Part shown: positions 9,773 to 19,301 of the stretch, piece after piece
Position numbering within the stretch: the stretch's first letter is position 1
Layout: every line of letters begins with the position of its first letter
Assembly: GCF_001704115.1 (NCBI RefSeq)
Contig: NZ_CP016895.1
Location: 806,001 to 870,000 of the forward strand
DNA from: Acinetobacter larvae
GTDB taxonomy: Bacteria > Pseudomonadota > Gammaproteobacteria > Pseudomonadales > Moraxellaceae
Reading direction: 5' to 3'
Length of the DNA: 64,000 nucleotides
The notes under the pieces: model-generated
Database searches by the model: none
What the model saw: the letters and a program-made list of their open reading frames with translations, nothing else
What the model was told of the DNA's origin: nothing
Made by a program: the position numbers and the translations under genes

Positions 9773-11398
9773 ATGAATTCACATATTCCTCCTGCTCCAG
9801 ATACTGCAACAAGTGTTCCATCCGTTAAATCAACGAATGTTCATGTCCCGACACCAAAATTTTTTATTCCAGTGTTTGTGACTTTGATTGTTGCAACGCT
9901 GATTTATATTGGGGTGCAAATAAGTACAGATCTTGCACATGTACCACCATTAAGCCTGTATTCAGTGATTTTATTGTCTACAGCATTGTTCATTGCTCTA
10001 GGTTTCGAATTTGTTAATGGTTTCCACGATACAGCCAATGCTGTTGCTACAGTAATTTATACCAACGCCTTACCTGCACCTGTTGCAGTGATGTGGGCTG
10101 GCTTCTGTAACTTTTTAGGGGTTATGGTGGCGAGCGGTGCAGTGGCTTATGGCATCATTGCGTTGTTGCCTGTTGAATTGATTATGAACGTGGGCAGCGG
10201 TGCTGGTTTTGCTATGGTTTTTGCCATGCTGATCGCTGCAATTATGTGGAATCTAGGAACCTGGTTCTTTGGGATTCCAGCTTCAAGTTCTCATACCCTG
10301 ATTGGTTCTATTTTAGGCGTGGGGATCATGAATTACTTGATGCATGCAGGCAGTGGTGCCAGTGGTATCGACACGGACCAAGTTTTAAAGGTGGGTAAAG
10401 CTTTATTATTCTCTCCACTCATTGGTTTTGCTTTTGCCGCAGTACTCTTTATTTTGGTTAAAAAAATATTTAAACGCCAATTAGAGCTGTTCCAACCGCC
10501 AGAAGGAAATAAACCGCCACCACCAATTATTCGTGCCATTTTGATTTTCACCTGTACTGGGGTGAGTTTTGCACATGGTTCAAATGATGGGCAAAAAGGT
10601 ATGGGACTGATCATGCTGATTTTAATTGGCTTAGTTCCACTGGCTTATTCATTGAATAAAAATTTAGAACAATCCCATTTACAAGGTTTTGAGCAGCTTT
10701 CTCAGCAAGCCGCGGTGGCGATTTATGCTGAACATGAAAAGTATTCTGATGAGAAAGCACGTCAAATTTTAACGCAATATATTCAAACCAAACAAAGCAA
10801 TGCTGAGGTTATTCCAGCACTGGCGAGTTTGACAGACCATTTAGGTGAACGTGTTGCAAAGTATGGTGATCTCAAGCAAATTCCAGAGCAAGAAGTCAAT
10901 AGCATTCGCAATGACATGTATTTGAGTACCACAAGCTTTAAACGCTTAGAAAAAGAGCAGTTATTACCTGCAATGAGCGATCAACAAAAGCACGTCATCC
11001 GTGATTATCGCAAACATCTTGATGCCTTCTTACAATATATTCCAACTTGGGTAAAAGTTGCGGTTGCTTTGGCACTGGGACTTGGAACCATGGTGGGCTG
11101 GAAACGTATTGTGGTAACTGTTGGTGAACGTATTGGTAAACATCATATGACTTATGGTCAAGGCATGTCTGCTGAGCTGGTAGCAATGTCAACAATCGCT
11201 GCTGCAGATGGTTTCGGAATGCCTGTTTCTACAACCCATGTCTTGAACAGTGCGGTTGCAGGGACGATGGTTGCCAATAAGTCTGGATTGAATTTTAATA
11301 CGGTGAAAACTATTTTGTCGGCATGGGTCTTTACTTTACCGGCAACGATTTGTTTATCTGGCGCATTATATTGGCTATTTTTACATTTATTTGTTTAA
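9773..11398 (+). CDS. pit: PiT family inorganic phosphate transporter
   Basis: The protein of about 541 residues carries both PiT signature repeats: EFVNGFHDTANAVAT in the N-terminal half and FAHGSNDGQKGMGLIM in the C-terminal half, plus SSSHTLIGSILGVG and ADGFGMPVSTTHVLNSAVAG, which are the paired inverted-topology elements. A long hydrophilic loop (roughly residues 300-400) separates the halves. It imports phosphate with a cation. I chose ATG 9773 (MNSHIPPAPDT) because the upstream TTG at 9752 lacks a ribosome-binding site, though ATG 9773 has no strong one either. A Pho box upstream suggests induction by phosphate limitation, which is unusual for the classic low-affinity PitA. Confidence 0.92.
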   Translation: MNSHIPPAPDTATSVPSVKSTNVHVPTPKFFIPVFVTLIVATLIYIGVQISTDLAHVPPLSLYSVILLSTALFIALGFEFVNGFHDTANAVATVIYTNALPAPVAVMWAGFCNFLGVMVASGAVAYGIIALLPVELIMNVGSGAGFAMVFAMLIAAIMWNLGTWFFGIPASSSHTLIGSILGVGIMNYLMHAGSGASGIDTDQVLKVGKALLFSPLIGFAFAAVLFILVKKIFKRQLELFQPPEGNKPPPPIIRAILIFTCTGVSFAHGSNDGQKGMGLIMLILIGLVPLAYSLNKNLEQSHLQGFEQLSQQAAVAIYAEHEKYSDEKARQILTQYIQTKQSNAEVIPALASLTDHLGERVAKYGDLKQIPEQEVNSIRNDMYLSTTSFKRLEKEQLLPAMSDQQKHVIRDYRKHLDAFLQYIPTWVKVAVALALGLGTMVGWKRIVVTVGERIGKHHMTYGQGMSAELVAMSTIAAADGFGMPVSTTHVLNSAVAGTMVANKSGLNFNTVKTILSAWVFTLPATICLSGALYWLFLHLFV

Positions 11399-11507
11399 CT
11401 ATTTTTGAGTTTTTTGAGTTACGGTATTTGATTGAGTGATCGATAGGGTCTAGTGACCTAGCTTCACTTACTCATTTACGTGTGATGCTAAAAATGAAGT
11501 CCAATCC

Positions 11508-11541
11508 AAAAAACGCATGCTGAGATTGCATGCGTTTTTTT
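11508..11541. terminator. Bidirectional intrinsic terminator
   Basis: An A-run, ACGCATGC, a 7-base loop and GCATGCGT followed by seven T form a hairpin that works on both strands. It lies between the convergent phosphate transporter gene and the leftward 505-residue gene. Confidence 0.8.
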
Positions 11542-11570
11542 GATTGTTCATGGTCTGTAAGGTAGCGTAT

Positions 11571-13088
11571 TTAAAAGGGAAGTTTCTCACGTGCTAGACC
11601 ATATACAGCCGCAGCACTTAAAGCACTGCGTGCAAGATATGCCACTCGCCATAAACCACCATGATTGGCATTGTCTGAGATGAGCTCCAAAGGATGGGCT
11701 AAGTTATGTTTTGGGTTGGCACTAGATTGTGGGTTGCTTAGATCATGAACCCACAAGGCAGCCATGAGAGCGTTGGTGGTATCGGGGCTAAAAGCCTCCA
11801 CATCAAACAAAGCCGCCCCTCTAAATGCTGCTTTTAACAACGGATTTTTTGTTACGGAATGGGTGGTGGTCGAAGGTGCAATATTGATACTGACCAGATG
11901 TCCTTGTTGCCGCGCCACAATAGCACGCCACTGTTGAATGCGTTTTGCCAGTGCGTAATTTGGACCTTGTTCAATCACTAGACAATCTGCAATACCATAG
12001 CGCTTGCCATTATTTGCAGTAATCAGTTGATTGGAATTTTGTTTAAACAATTTTTTAAAGCTCAGCCGAGATAGATTATTGCACAGCAATTTTTCGATAC
12101 GCGAACGTTGTAAATATTTTTGTTGTGTTGCATCGATAATATCTTCGGCGATTGCATAGATATCGGTGGGTGTACACATATACATTAAGCTGCTATCTGG
12201 TTTGACTTGGCAGAGCTGTTGTACGATTTGATCCATTGCTATAGACAAACGTACATGCTTTTCACCATCTAAATAAGCAATTGCTGCCAGATCTAAGCGA
12301 TGCGGTTGCTGTTGTAAATACTGAATAATTTCAGGTGTATCGGTCAGTAAATTGACCCCTAAATGCTGCGCAATATCTGGATCTTGTGCAGTCAATGCTG
12401 TAAAGCTTGGGGCATAGAGTGTGGCATTTCCTGCTTTAACCGTGGCGATTATGCGCTGCCATACTTTTTCATTGGCCAGATCAAGTGCAATCACATTGGC
12501 TTTCCATTTACATAGCCAAGACAGTGGTCCTGCCTCAGACCCAGCACCCATTAACACAATATATCGTTGCGATAAATCTAAGCATTCTGGGTGGTCGATG
12601 ACCCATTGTAAAGCTTGGGCATGACCCGCTTCGATAATACCTTGCGCTTGCCATTGTTCCAGTTGCTGAGTGAGGGCTTTTCCACGTAATTGCTGACCTT
12701 GATAGGGCACGTACCAATCTATTTTTTGCTGCTGATCACCAGTTATTTTGATGTGTTGTAATGTACCTGTGCGCGGGATTTGCATGAGTTGTTCGAGTGG
12801 ATATTGCTTAGCATCTCGATGAAAATAAAAACTTTGTTGTGCTTTTTCTAAGCCTTGTTCAGCAATTTTAATGGCATGCTCATCATGTTGAATAGCGTGT
12901 TTTAGCAGTTCTTTAAAATAATATGGATAATGTTTACGCCATTTTTTTTCTTGGCTGACCTGTGTTGCACAGCGTTGATCAATATTGGCAAAGGCTGCAG
13001 CGATAATATCTTTGCCAACTTGAGAGCTAGTTGGTTTTAAACGTTCTGGATGAATAGGAAACTGAATACCGTCTAATAACTGCGTCAT
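11571..13088 (-). CDS. Conserved protein of unknown function, possible Rossmann-like fold
   Basis: I do not recognise a named family for this 505-residue protein. It appears soluble, with no signal peptide or membrane segment. Near residue 180 it has a hydrophobic strand and glycine turn, RYIVLMGAGSEAGPLSWL, followed about 20 residues later by NVIALDLANEKVW; this looks like the beta-alpha-beta of an NAD- or SAM-binding Rossmann fold (Gly-rich loop, then acidic residue at the end of strand 2). The C-terminal third contains GRGAALFDVEAFSPDTTNALMAALWVHD-like material rich in Ala and His. It is monocistronic, between a phosphate transporter and a rhomboid protease. Confidence 0.6.
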   Translation of the reverse strand: MTQLLDGIQFPIHPERLKPTSSQVGKDIIAAAFANIDQRCATQVSQEKKWRKHYPYYFKELLKHAIQHDEHAIKIAEQGLEKAQQSFYFHRDAKQYPLEQLMQIPRTGTLQHIKITGDQQQKIDWYVPYQGQQLRGKALTQQLEQWQAQGIIEAGHAQALQWVIDHPECLDLSQRYIVLMGAGSEAGPLSWLCKWKANVIALDLANEKVWQRIIATVKAGNATLYAPSFTALTAQDPDIAQHLGVNLLTDTPEIIQYLQQQPHRLDLAAIAYLDGEKHVRLSIAMDQIVQQLCQVKPDSSLMYMCTPTDIYAIAEDIIDATQQKYLQRSRIEKLLCNNLSRLSFKKLFKQNSNQLITANNGKRYGIADCLVIEQGPNYALAKRIQQWRAIVARQQGHLVSINIAPSTTTHSVTKNPLLKAAFRGAALFDVEAFSPDTTNALMAALWVHDLSNPQSSANPKHNLAHPLELISDNANHGGLWRVAYLARSALSAAAVYGLAREKLPF

Positions 13089-13223
13089 AACAATGTGCTC
13101 ATCATTTTAAAATTTACTCAAACCCCGCTTAGTATCAATGCTATCGTTATTTTTTACTTGGCATTAACTACCAAAATGCTGGGTGGTTTGGAGGAGTCAA
13201 TTTTAGTCTGATGTGCGTTAGGC

Positions 13224-13871
13224 TCAACCGCCAGTGAGCTGCTTGATAAAATGCGGTAGTAAATTGGGTTCTAGTAATAAGGTCACAATTACGCCATAGG
13301 CTGCGCCCCATAGATGCGCGCTATGATTGATATTATCGTTGCCACGACGACCCGCCCATACGCTATAAGCAATATATAACACTGCAAAAATAATGGCCGG
13401 AACAGGGATAAAAAACACAAAAATCATATGCCAAGGTTTAAATAAAATATAGGAAAACAAGACTGCCGATACAGCGCCAGATGCACCTAAACTCGCCCAA
13501 TGACTGTCATTTTTATGCTGTATATAACTGGGTAATATTGCAAAAATGAGCGCGCCTAAATAAAACAGTACAAAGCCCATATTATAAAAAAATTGACGGT
13601 AAAATATCTCAATAATACTGCCAAAGAAATAGAGCGTAATCATATTAAACAACAGATGCGTTGCATCTGCATGGACGAAACCGTGGGTAATAAAACGATC
13701 ATATTGACCACGTTGCATTGCGGGTGGCCAGAACCTCAAACGTGCCTTAAGCTGTGGAGACATAAATGCAGCAATAGAGACAATTAAAGTGATAATAATG
13801 ATCGTAATTGTATGATCGAATGGTAAATGCAGCATAGAACCTACGATATCCGTCGAATGAATAAGCAACAT
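13224..13871 (-). CDS. Rhomboid family intramembrane serine protease
   Basis: The 215-residue polytopic protein has the rhomboid catalytic pair: Ser in LGASGAVSAVLF (GxSG) and His in SAHLWGAAYG. The HLLFNMITLYFFG segment matches the conserved HxxxN region of transmembrane helix 2. These enzymes cut transmembrane segments of other proteins within the inner membrane. The target is unknown. It is transcribed away from nfuA, with which it shares a 119-base intergenic region. Confidence 0.88.
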   Translation of the reverse strand: MLLIHSTDIVGSMLHLPFDHTITIIIITLIVSIAAFMSPQLKARLRFWPPAMQRGQYDRFITHGFVHADATHLLFNMITLYFFGSIIEIFYRQFFYNMGFVLFYLGALIFAILPSYIQHKNDSHWASLGASGAVSAVLFSYILFKPWHMIFVFFIPVPAIIFAVLYIAYSVWAGRRGNDNINHSAHLWGAAYGVIVTLLLEPNLLPHFIKQLTGG

Positions 13872-13990
13872 AATGCCATGCTGCGCTGAATAACAGTAAT
13901 ATTTTTCAGTCTAATGCGAGTATGGCTTGATTTTTTGTTAATTTGCCTCATCTTCAGGTAAAATGGCAACTCCAGTGTGAGGAAATATGT

Positions 13991-14629
13991 ATGTCGACTG
14001 AGAGCAGCAATCCTGCAGTAGCAGAAGAAATTCCAAATTTACTGATTACCCCAAGTGCACAAGAGTACTTAAAAGACTTATTGCTTAAGCAAGATGCGCC
14101 TGGGATCGGTGTGCGTATCTTTGTTGAGAGTGCTGGAACACCGCGCGCTGAATGTTGTATGGCCTATAGTACGCCAGATGAAGTCGTTGCAACGGACTAT
14201 AAGCAGGAATATCCAGATTTTCCTGCTTATATTGATACTCCATCCATTCCGTATTTAAAAGATGCAGTGATTGATTACAATAAAGACCGTTTTGGTGGTC
14301 AGCTAACGTTTCGAGCACCAAACTCTAAAGTGCCACGTGTAGGACCTGATGCAAGTATTGAAGAACGCATCAACTACGTTCTACAGGCGGAGATCAATCC
14401 AGGTTTAGCTGGACATGGCGGTAACTGTGCTTTGGTTGAAGTGATCAATGATGAAAAACATGGTTTAACTGCGGTATTACGTTTTGGGGGCGGATGCCAA
14501 GGGTGTTCAGCCATTGATGTGACGCTTAAACAAGGTGTTGAGTCAACATTGCAAGAGTTTATTCCTGAGCTTGCGCGAGTGGTCGATCAAACCGATCATA
14601 GCCAATCTGAAGGTGCATACTTTAAATAA
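13991..14629 (+). CDS. nfuA: Fe-S biogenesis protein NfuA
   Basis: NfuA carries and delivers [4Fe-4S] clusters to client apoproteins. The 212-residue protein has both domains: an N-terminal degenerate A-type domain (SAQEYLKDLLLKQ through LKDAVIDYNKDRF) and a C-terminal Nfu domain with the cluster-binding CQGC motif in FGGGCQGCSAIDVTL. The A-type domain has lost the usual cysteines, as in other NfuA proteins. ATG 13991 is preceded by GAGGAAA at a good distance; an in-frame start farther upstream at 13943 would add an unlikely 16 residues. Confidence 0.95.
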   Translation: MSTESSNPAVAEEIPNLLITPSAQEYLKDLLLKQDAPGIGVRIFVESAGTPRAECCMAYSTPDEVVATDYKQEYPDFPAYIDTPSIPYLKDAVIDYNKDRFGGQLTFRAPNSKVPRVGPDASIEERINYVLQAEINPGLAGHGGNCALVEVINDEKHGLTAVLRFGGGCQGCSAIDVTLKQGVESTLQEFIPELARVVDQTDHSQSEGAYFK

Positions 14630-14697
14630 GAAGTTATTTAAATAAGATGTTATTTAAAGAGAGATTTACGCTTTGCGGCAATTTCTTCATTTTTGAT

Positions 14698-14732
14698 AAA
14701 GCCTCAATACCGATGTATTGGGGCTTTATTAT
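14698..14732 (+). terminator. Intrinsic terminator after nfuA
   Basis: AAAGCCTCAATAC and GTATTGGGGCTTT pair over 13 bases with one G-T wobble around a 4-base loop, then TATTATTTTTA. It ends the nfuA transcript. Confidence 0.7.
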
Positions 14733-14924
14733 TTTTATGTATTGTGAGTGTTTTTTAAGCACTTGATCATTTTTCGCTGTCTTACAATTTTGCACAAATG
14801 AAATTGTGAAAATAGCAGTTAAACCGTTAATTTATCGACTCTATAGTGTGATTGAATCGCTAAAATAAGTAATTAAATTATAGGCATTAAACTAATTTGT
14901 TTTTGATTTTAAATGGAAAATTAA

Positions 14925-14939
14925 TGATAATAATTATCA
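14925..14939 (+). promoter_or_regulatory. Fur box upstream of TonB-dependent receptor
   Basis: TGATAATAATTATCA is a perfect 7-1-7 palindrome of the form recognised by Fur (TGATAAT-N-ATTATCA). It lies 87 bases before the receptor start, so the receptor should be repressed when iron is plentiful. Confidence 0.8.
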
Positions 14940-15025
14940 ATAATAGTTGATATCTCATTTCCTTTTGTTAAAATACGTAAAATTTTTTACATAATCATGT
15001 ACGTTAGCATATCTAGGAACCAATT

Positions 15026-17188
15026 ATGTCCATAAGTTATAAGCGTTCGTTATTATCGGTCGCAGTAATGGGATTGATGATTAATGTAGTACAGGCTGCA
15101 CAGACAACTGTTGATCAAGATAAAGAAGACATTAAGCAATTAGAAACAATCGTAATTTCGGCCAGTGGGCAAGCTGTGGATGTGCGAGAGGCACCAGCAT
15201 CTATTTCCGTGATTACTGCAGAAGAGATTGAGAAACGTCCAGTTGCTAGTTTAGCAGATGTGCTTAAACGCATTCCTGGGGTAACAGGTGGTTTAAGTAC
15301 GAATGGTGATGGTTCTAAGATTAAACTACGTGGTTTACCAGATAACTATACTTTAGTTTTAATTGATGGTAAGCGTATAGGTTCATCGCGTGATACCAAC
15401 TATCGTCCAGATCTAGGACGTCAAGATCTAGACTGGATTACACCAGATATGATTGAACGTATTGAGGTGGTACGCGGTCCAATGTCATCACTTTATGGTT
15501 CTGATGCCATGGGTGGTGTGATTAACATTATTACCAAAAAGATTAATACTGAGTGGGGTGGGAGTGCGACTTATAACTATACTCAACCCACTACATCAGG
15601 GAATCTTGGACGTACCTTCCAAGCAGGCGTAGCGGTAAGTGGTCCTTTGGCAGATCATGTTGGTCTACGACTCAATGCCAGCCAAACACGTCGTGAATCA
15701 GATAATAATTTCACCAGTTATTCTGCTGGACGTGGTGGTAGTGCAGATTTAAATCAAGTGAATGGTACGCCGGGATATATTAAAAATAACTTCGGTATGC
15801 AATTAAATTTCCAACCAACACCTAATCATGATATTGCATTAGAAGCAAATTACGGCGTAGAAAAAAACCTACAGTCTAAAGGCATTACCAACGTAAATGC
15901 AGCAACTGGTGTGGAAAGTAGTACAGACGCAACTACTTCATGGGGACCAGAAAAATTAGAAAGACAAGGTTATAGTATTTCTTGGGATGGTCGTTGGGCG
16001 AATGATATTAGCTCAAAGCTAACGGGTTATTATAATGACTATGATCAATCTGTTGGCGATTCAATTGCTAAATCAAATGAGTCCATCGCGGAAGGTCAAA
16101 TCAATATTCCATTTAAGCTCGGTGTACCCAATCAGTTGGTTATCGGTGGGCAATGGAAACGTGAAGAGCTCAATAATAGCAGTACTTTAGGTACGGTAAT
16201 CAAAGATAAAGATGGCAATGTGGTGCCAAGTTATGATGGCAGTACCTATGCGGGTAAATCTAAGCTAACTGGTGATTCATGGGCCTTATTTATTGAAGAT
16301 ACTTTAGAGTTACATGAAAAAGTCAAATTAACTCTGGGTAACCGTTATGATCATGATGAAAAATTTGGTGATCATAATAGCCCACGAGCATATTTAGTGG
16401 TCTTACCAACTGATGATTGGGCTATTAAAGGGGGTATCTCAAAAGGGTTCCGTGCACCTACCATTAAAGAAGGTACGGCTGGCGCTGCAACAGGATCTCG
16501 AGGTAATGGCTGTAATTCCTTAGTGGGTTCAGAATGGTATGACCAAGCTGATGGAAAATGGAAAAAATATGAGACTGGTGGCTGTTATATGGCCGGGAAC
16601 CCAGATCTAAAACCGGAAAAAAGTACCAACTACGAGATTGGGGTAAACTATACTGGTTTTGGCTCTGATATAAACTTGACCTATTTCTATACAGATTTTA
16701 CCAATAAAATTGATTATGAGCCATGGGGTGTTTATCACAACACTTGGTGGACTCAAATGAAAAATATTCAAAAAGCACGTACAGAAGGTCTAGAATTTAG
16801 TGCGGCGATTCCTTTTGGTGATCGCCTAAAATGGACCAATAGTGCGACGTATTTTATTAAGTCTAAAAACTTAGATACTGGTGAAGCTTTAATTAATACC
16901 CCTGAACTTACAGTATCATCATCATTGGATTTCCGTGTAACTGATCCATGGACTGTAAATCTAGTTGCGGATTATGTTGGTAAACAATATACAACGAATA
17001 TCACTGATGATAAGACATTACAAAAAGCACATACTATTTTTGGTTTATCGACCAATTATGTTGTGAGTAATGACGTAACAGTACGCGCAGGTATTAATAA
17101 CTTGTTTAACAAACAAATGGCTCGTAGTACACAAAGTTATTATGTTGAAGGACAGTCTGCTTTTGTGGGTATGACTTATAAGTTTTAA
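15026..17188 (+). CDS. TonB-dependent siderophore receptor, CirA/FepA-like
   Basis: The 720-residue outer-membrane protein has a signal peptide (KRSLLSVAVMGLMINVVQA), a TonB box near residue 40 (ETIVIS), a plug domain (PASISVITAEEIEKRP, IKLRGLPDNYTLVLIDGKR, IERIEVVRGPMSSLYGSDAMGGVINIITKK) and a beta barrel ending in the outer-membrane signal FVGMTYKF. These features match catecholate siderophore or colicin-type receptors of the CirA/IrgA/FepA group. It imports a ferric siderophore with energy from TonB-ExbBD. The Fur box upstream supports iron control. The exact ligand is not known from sequence. Confidence 0.9.
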   Translation: MSISYKRSLLSVAVMGLMINVVQAAQTTVDQDKEDIKQLETIVISASGQAVDVREAPASISVITAEEIEKRPVASLADVLKRIPGVTGGLSTNGDGSKIKLRGLPDNYTLVLIDGKRIGSSRDTNYRPDLGRQDLDWITPDMIERIEVVRGPMSSLYGSDAMGGVINIITKKINTEWGGSATYNYTQPTTSGNLGRTFQAGVAVSGPLADHVGLRLNASQTRRESDNNFTSYSAGRGGSADLNQVNGTPGYIKNNFGMQLNFQPTPNHDIALEANYGVEKNLQSKGITNVNAATGVESSTDATTSWGPEKLERQGYSISWDGRWANDISSKLTGYYNDYDQSVGDSIAKSNESIAEGQINIPFKLGVPNQLVIGGQWKREELNNSSTLGTVIKDKDGNVVPSYDGSTYAGKSKLTGDSWALFIEDTLELHEKVKLTLGNRYDHDEKFGDHNSPRAYLVVLPTDDWAIKGGISKGFRAPTIKEGTAGAATGSRGNGCNSLVGSEWYDQADGKWKKYETGGCYMAGNPDLKPEKSTNYEIGVNYTGFGSDINLTYFYTDFTNKIDYEPWGVYHNTWWTQMKNIQKARTEGLEFSAAIPFGDRLKWTNSATYFIKSKNLDTGEALINTPELTVSSSLDFRVTDPWTVNLVADYVGKQYTTNITDDKTLQKAHTIFGLSTNYVVSNDVTVRAGINNLFNKQMARSTQSYYVEGQSAFVGMTYKF

Positions 17189-17208
17189 TATTTTATAAGA
17201 TAATAGTT

Positions 17209-17235
17209 AAAACGCTCCAAAAGGGGCGTTTTTTA
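17209..17235 (+). terminator. Intrinsic terminator after the receptor gene
   Basis: AAAACGCTCC, loop AAAA, GGGGCGTTTT and a T-run form a compact hairpin with one G-T pair. It lies about 20 bases after the stop codon. The remaining bases to 17482 are AT-rich with no gene seen. Confidence 0.8.
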
Positions 17236-17482
17236 TTGCATAAAATAATTGAATTGATCTAATAAATTTTAATTTTTCACCGTTGCTTTCTCATAATATA
17301 TTTATACTGTGTATTTTAATGCAAAAGTATAGTATTTGATTTCTTGAAAAAATATTTATAATAAAGATGTTGCTGGTTATAGGCGTTGCTGAGGCATCTA
17401 TTTGAATAAAATAATACGTTATAATCATCGTGTTGAATTATTAAAAATAAAATATTGAAAATAATATAAAAGGATTTATAAC

Positions 17483-19000
17483 ATGGAAAAAGAAAGCCTA
17501 AAAGATGATCATTATTTTTTTGGTCATCCGCGTCCCTTACAAAGTTTATTTTTTACTGAATTATGGGAGCGTTTTTCATTTTATGGTGTAAGACCATTGC
17601 TTATTTTGTATATGACGGCAATGGTATTGCAAGGTGGCTTAGGGATTGACCGTGAAAGCGCTGCTGCAATCGTTGGTTTATTTGCTGGGTCTATGTATTT
17701 GGCTACCATATTTGGAGGCTGGTTAGCAGATTACTGGTTGGGTCAAGCAAAGGCGGTTTGGTATGGTTCAATCATTATTGCTGCTGGGCATTTGTCTATA
17801 GGTGTCGTGCCATGGATGGGACTTGGTTGTTTCTACTTAGGCTTGGTATTGATTGTTATAGGAAGTGGTTTATTTAAAACCTGTATTTCTGTAATGGTTG
17901 GTTTACTTTATCAAGCGCAAGATACACGACGTGATGCAGGATTTTCTATATTTTATATGGGGATTAATATTGGAGCATTTTTAGCACCGCTATTTACAGG
18001 TTTTTTTGCACAACAATATGGCTGGCATTTGGGGTTTGCTACTGGTGGTGTTGGCATGCTGATTGCCCTTGTTATTTTCCGTTTGTTTGCTATGCGGCAA
18101 TTAAAAGATTTTGATCAAAAAAGGGGATTGCAATCGAATTGGAATCAACCAGTAAAATATCACCCATGGGCTGCTAAATTGGCATTTATTTTTATTGTGA
18201 CTGTAGCAGTTTTCTTTATTGCAATACGCCAACAATGGCTAGCTTTCAATCCTGTTATCGTGGTTAGTTATTTTACAGTGTTAACTGCTGCATGTATTTT
18301 ATTATACTTTGTCTATTTATTGATTTTTGCGAAATTTAATAAAGTAGAAAAACTTAAAATATTTAACTGTTTGGTTTTACTGATTGTTGCTGCACTTTTT
18401 TGGGCTGCATTTGAGCAAGCGGCAACCTCATTTAATTTATTTGCCGAGGATTATACCAATCGCGAATTATGGGGTTTTATTATACCAACAGTTTGGTTTC
18501 AATCGATTAATCCTATTTTTATTGTGATTTTTGCGCCAGTTATTGCATGGTTGTGGATGTACTTAGGAAAAAATAATAAAGAACCAAATTATATTAATAA
18601 ATTTATTATGGCATTATATTTTACCATTGGTGGTCTATTATTTATTGCCATTGCAAGTTATATCATTGCGCAGGGCTATGCCGTTAAAGTTTCCCCTTGG
18701 TGGTTGGTGATGACCTATTTATTTTTAACATTTGGTGAATTGTGTTTAAGCCCAGTAGGTTTGTCGAGTATGACAAAATTAGCACCCGATCAAATTCGCG
18801 GGCAAATTATGGGATTATGGTTTGCCGCTACGGCTTTGGGGAATCTACTTGCAAGTTTGATTGGTGGGCAAATGGCGAGTGCGCATATTCGTGATCTACC
18901 GATGATGTTTATCTATTGTGCGATCGTGCTTTTAATTGTTGCTTTATGCTTATGGTTATTGAGTGGTCGTTTGCAAGCATATCAAGAATCATCCTCCTAA
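17483..19000 (+). CDS. POT family proton-coupled oligopeptide transporter
   Basis: The 505-residue protein is a POT/PTR2-type MFS transporter for di- and tripeptides. It begins with the diagnostic ExxER proton-coupling motif (ELWERFSFYGVRPLLILYM), then GGWLADYWLGQAKAVWYG (the MFS loop 2-3 motif) and FSIFYMGINIGAFLAPLFTG, the PTR2 signature. Late conserved elements include FTFGELCLSPVGLSSMTKLAP and GQIMGLWFAATALGNLLA. Around 13-14 membrane segments are visible. It is a single-gene unit with a purine-rich ribosome-binding site (AAAGGA). Confidence 0.92.
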   Translation: MEKESLKDDHYFFGHPRPLQSLFFTELWERFSFYGVRPLLILYMTAMVLQGGLGIDRESAAAIVGLFAGSMYLATIFGGWLADYWLGQAKAVWYGSIIIAAGHLSIGVVPWMGLGCFYLGLVLIVIGSGLFKTCISVMVGLLYQAQDTRRDAGFSIFYMGINIGAFLAPLFTGFFAQQYGWHLGFATGGVGMLIALVIFRLFAMRQLKDFDQKRGLQSNWNQPVKYHPWAAKLAFIFIVTVAVFFIAIRQQWLAFNPVIVVSYFTVLTAACILLYFVYLLIFAKFNKVEKLKIFNCLVLLIVAALFWAAFEQAATSFNLFAEDYTNRELWGFIIPTVWFQSINPIFIVIFAPVIAWLWMYLGKNNKEPNYINKFIMALYFTIGGLLFIAIASYIIAQGYAVKVSPWWLVMTYLFLTFGELCLSPVGLSSMTKLAPDQIRGQIMGLWFAATALGNLLASLIGGQMASAHIRDLPMMFIYCAIVLLIVALCLWLLSGRLQAYQESSS

Positions 19001-19076
19001 ATTATTGCACTCAACTTTAAAAAGATAGGGTGGTAACTTTAGACGCAGTATTTTAGAGAAGTAGTATTTTAGGACC

Positions 19077-19112
19077 AAGATTTTATTGTGGGAAATCCTG
19101 CAATAAAATCTT
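19077..19112 (+). terminator. Hairpin after the peptide transporter gene
   Basis: AAGATTTTATTG (19077-19088) and CAATAAAATCTT (19101-19112) are exact reverse complements around a 12-base loop. It probably ends the transporter transcript, although no T-run follows. The rest of the 19001-19301 gap shows no gene. Confidence 0.45.
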
Positions 19113-19301
19113 ATTGACTCACCTGCAAAAAAACAATAACAGGCTTAGAATGAAACGCAGTGATCTCATCATCGCAATGTGTCATTGCGACTAACATTTT
19201 CGGTTCGGCAAAGACAGGATATTGCTTATTGGTTATTGTGCAGCAATTGATAAATGACTGATAAATGATTGGATGAGACCTCAACACAGAAGGTATAGAA
19301 C

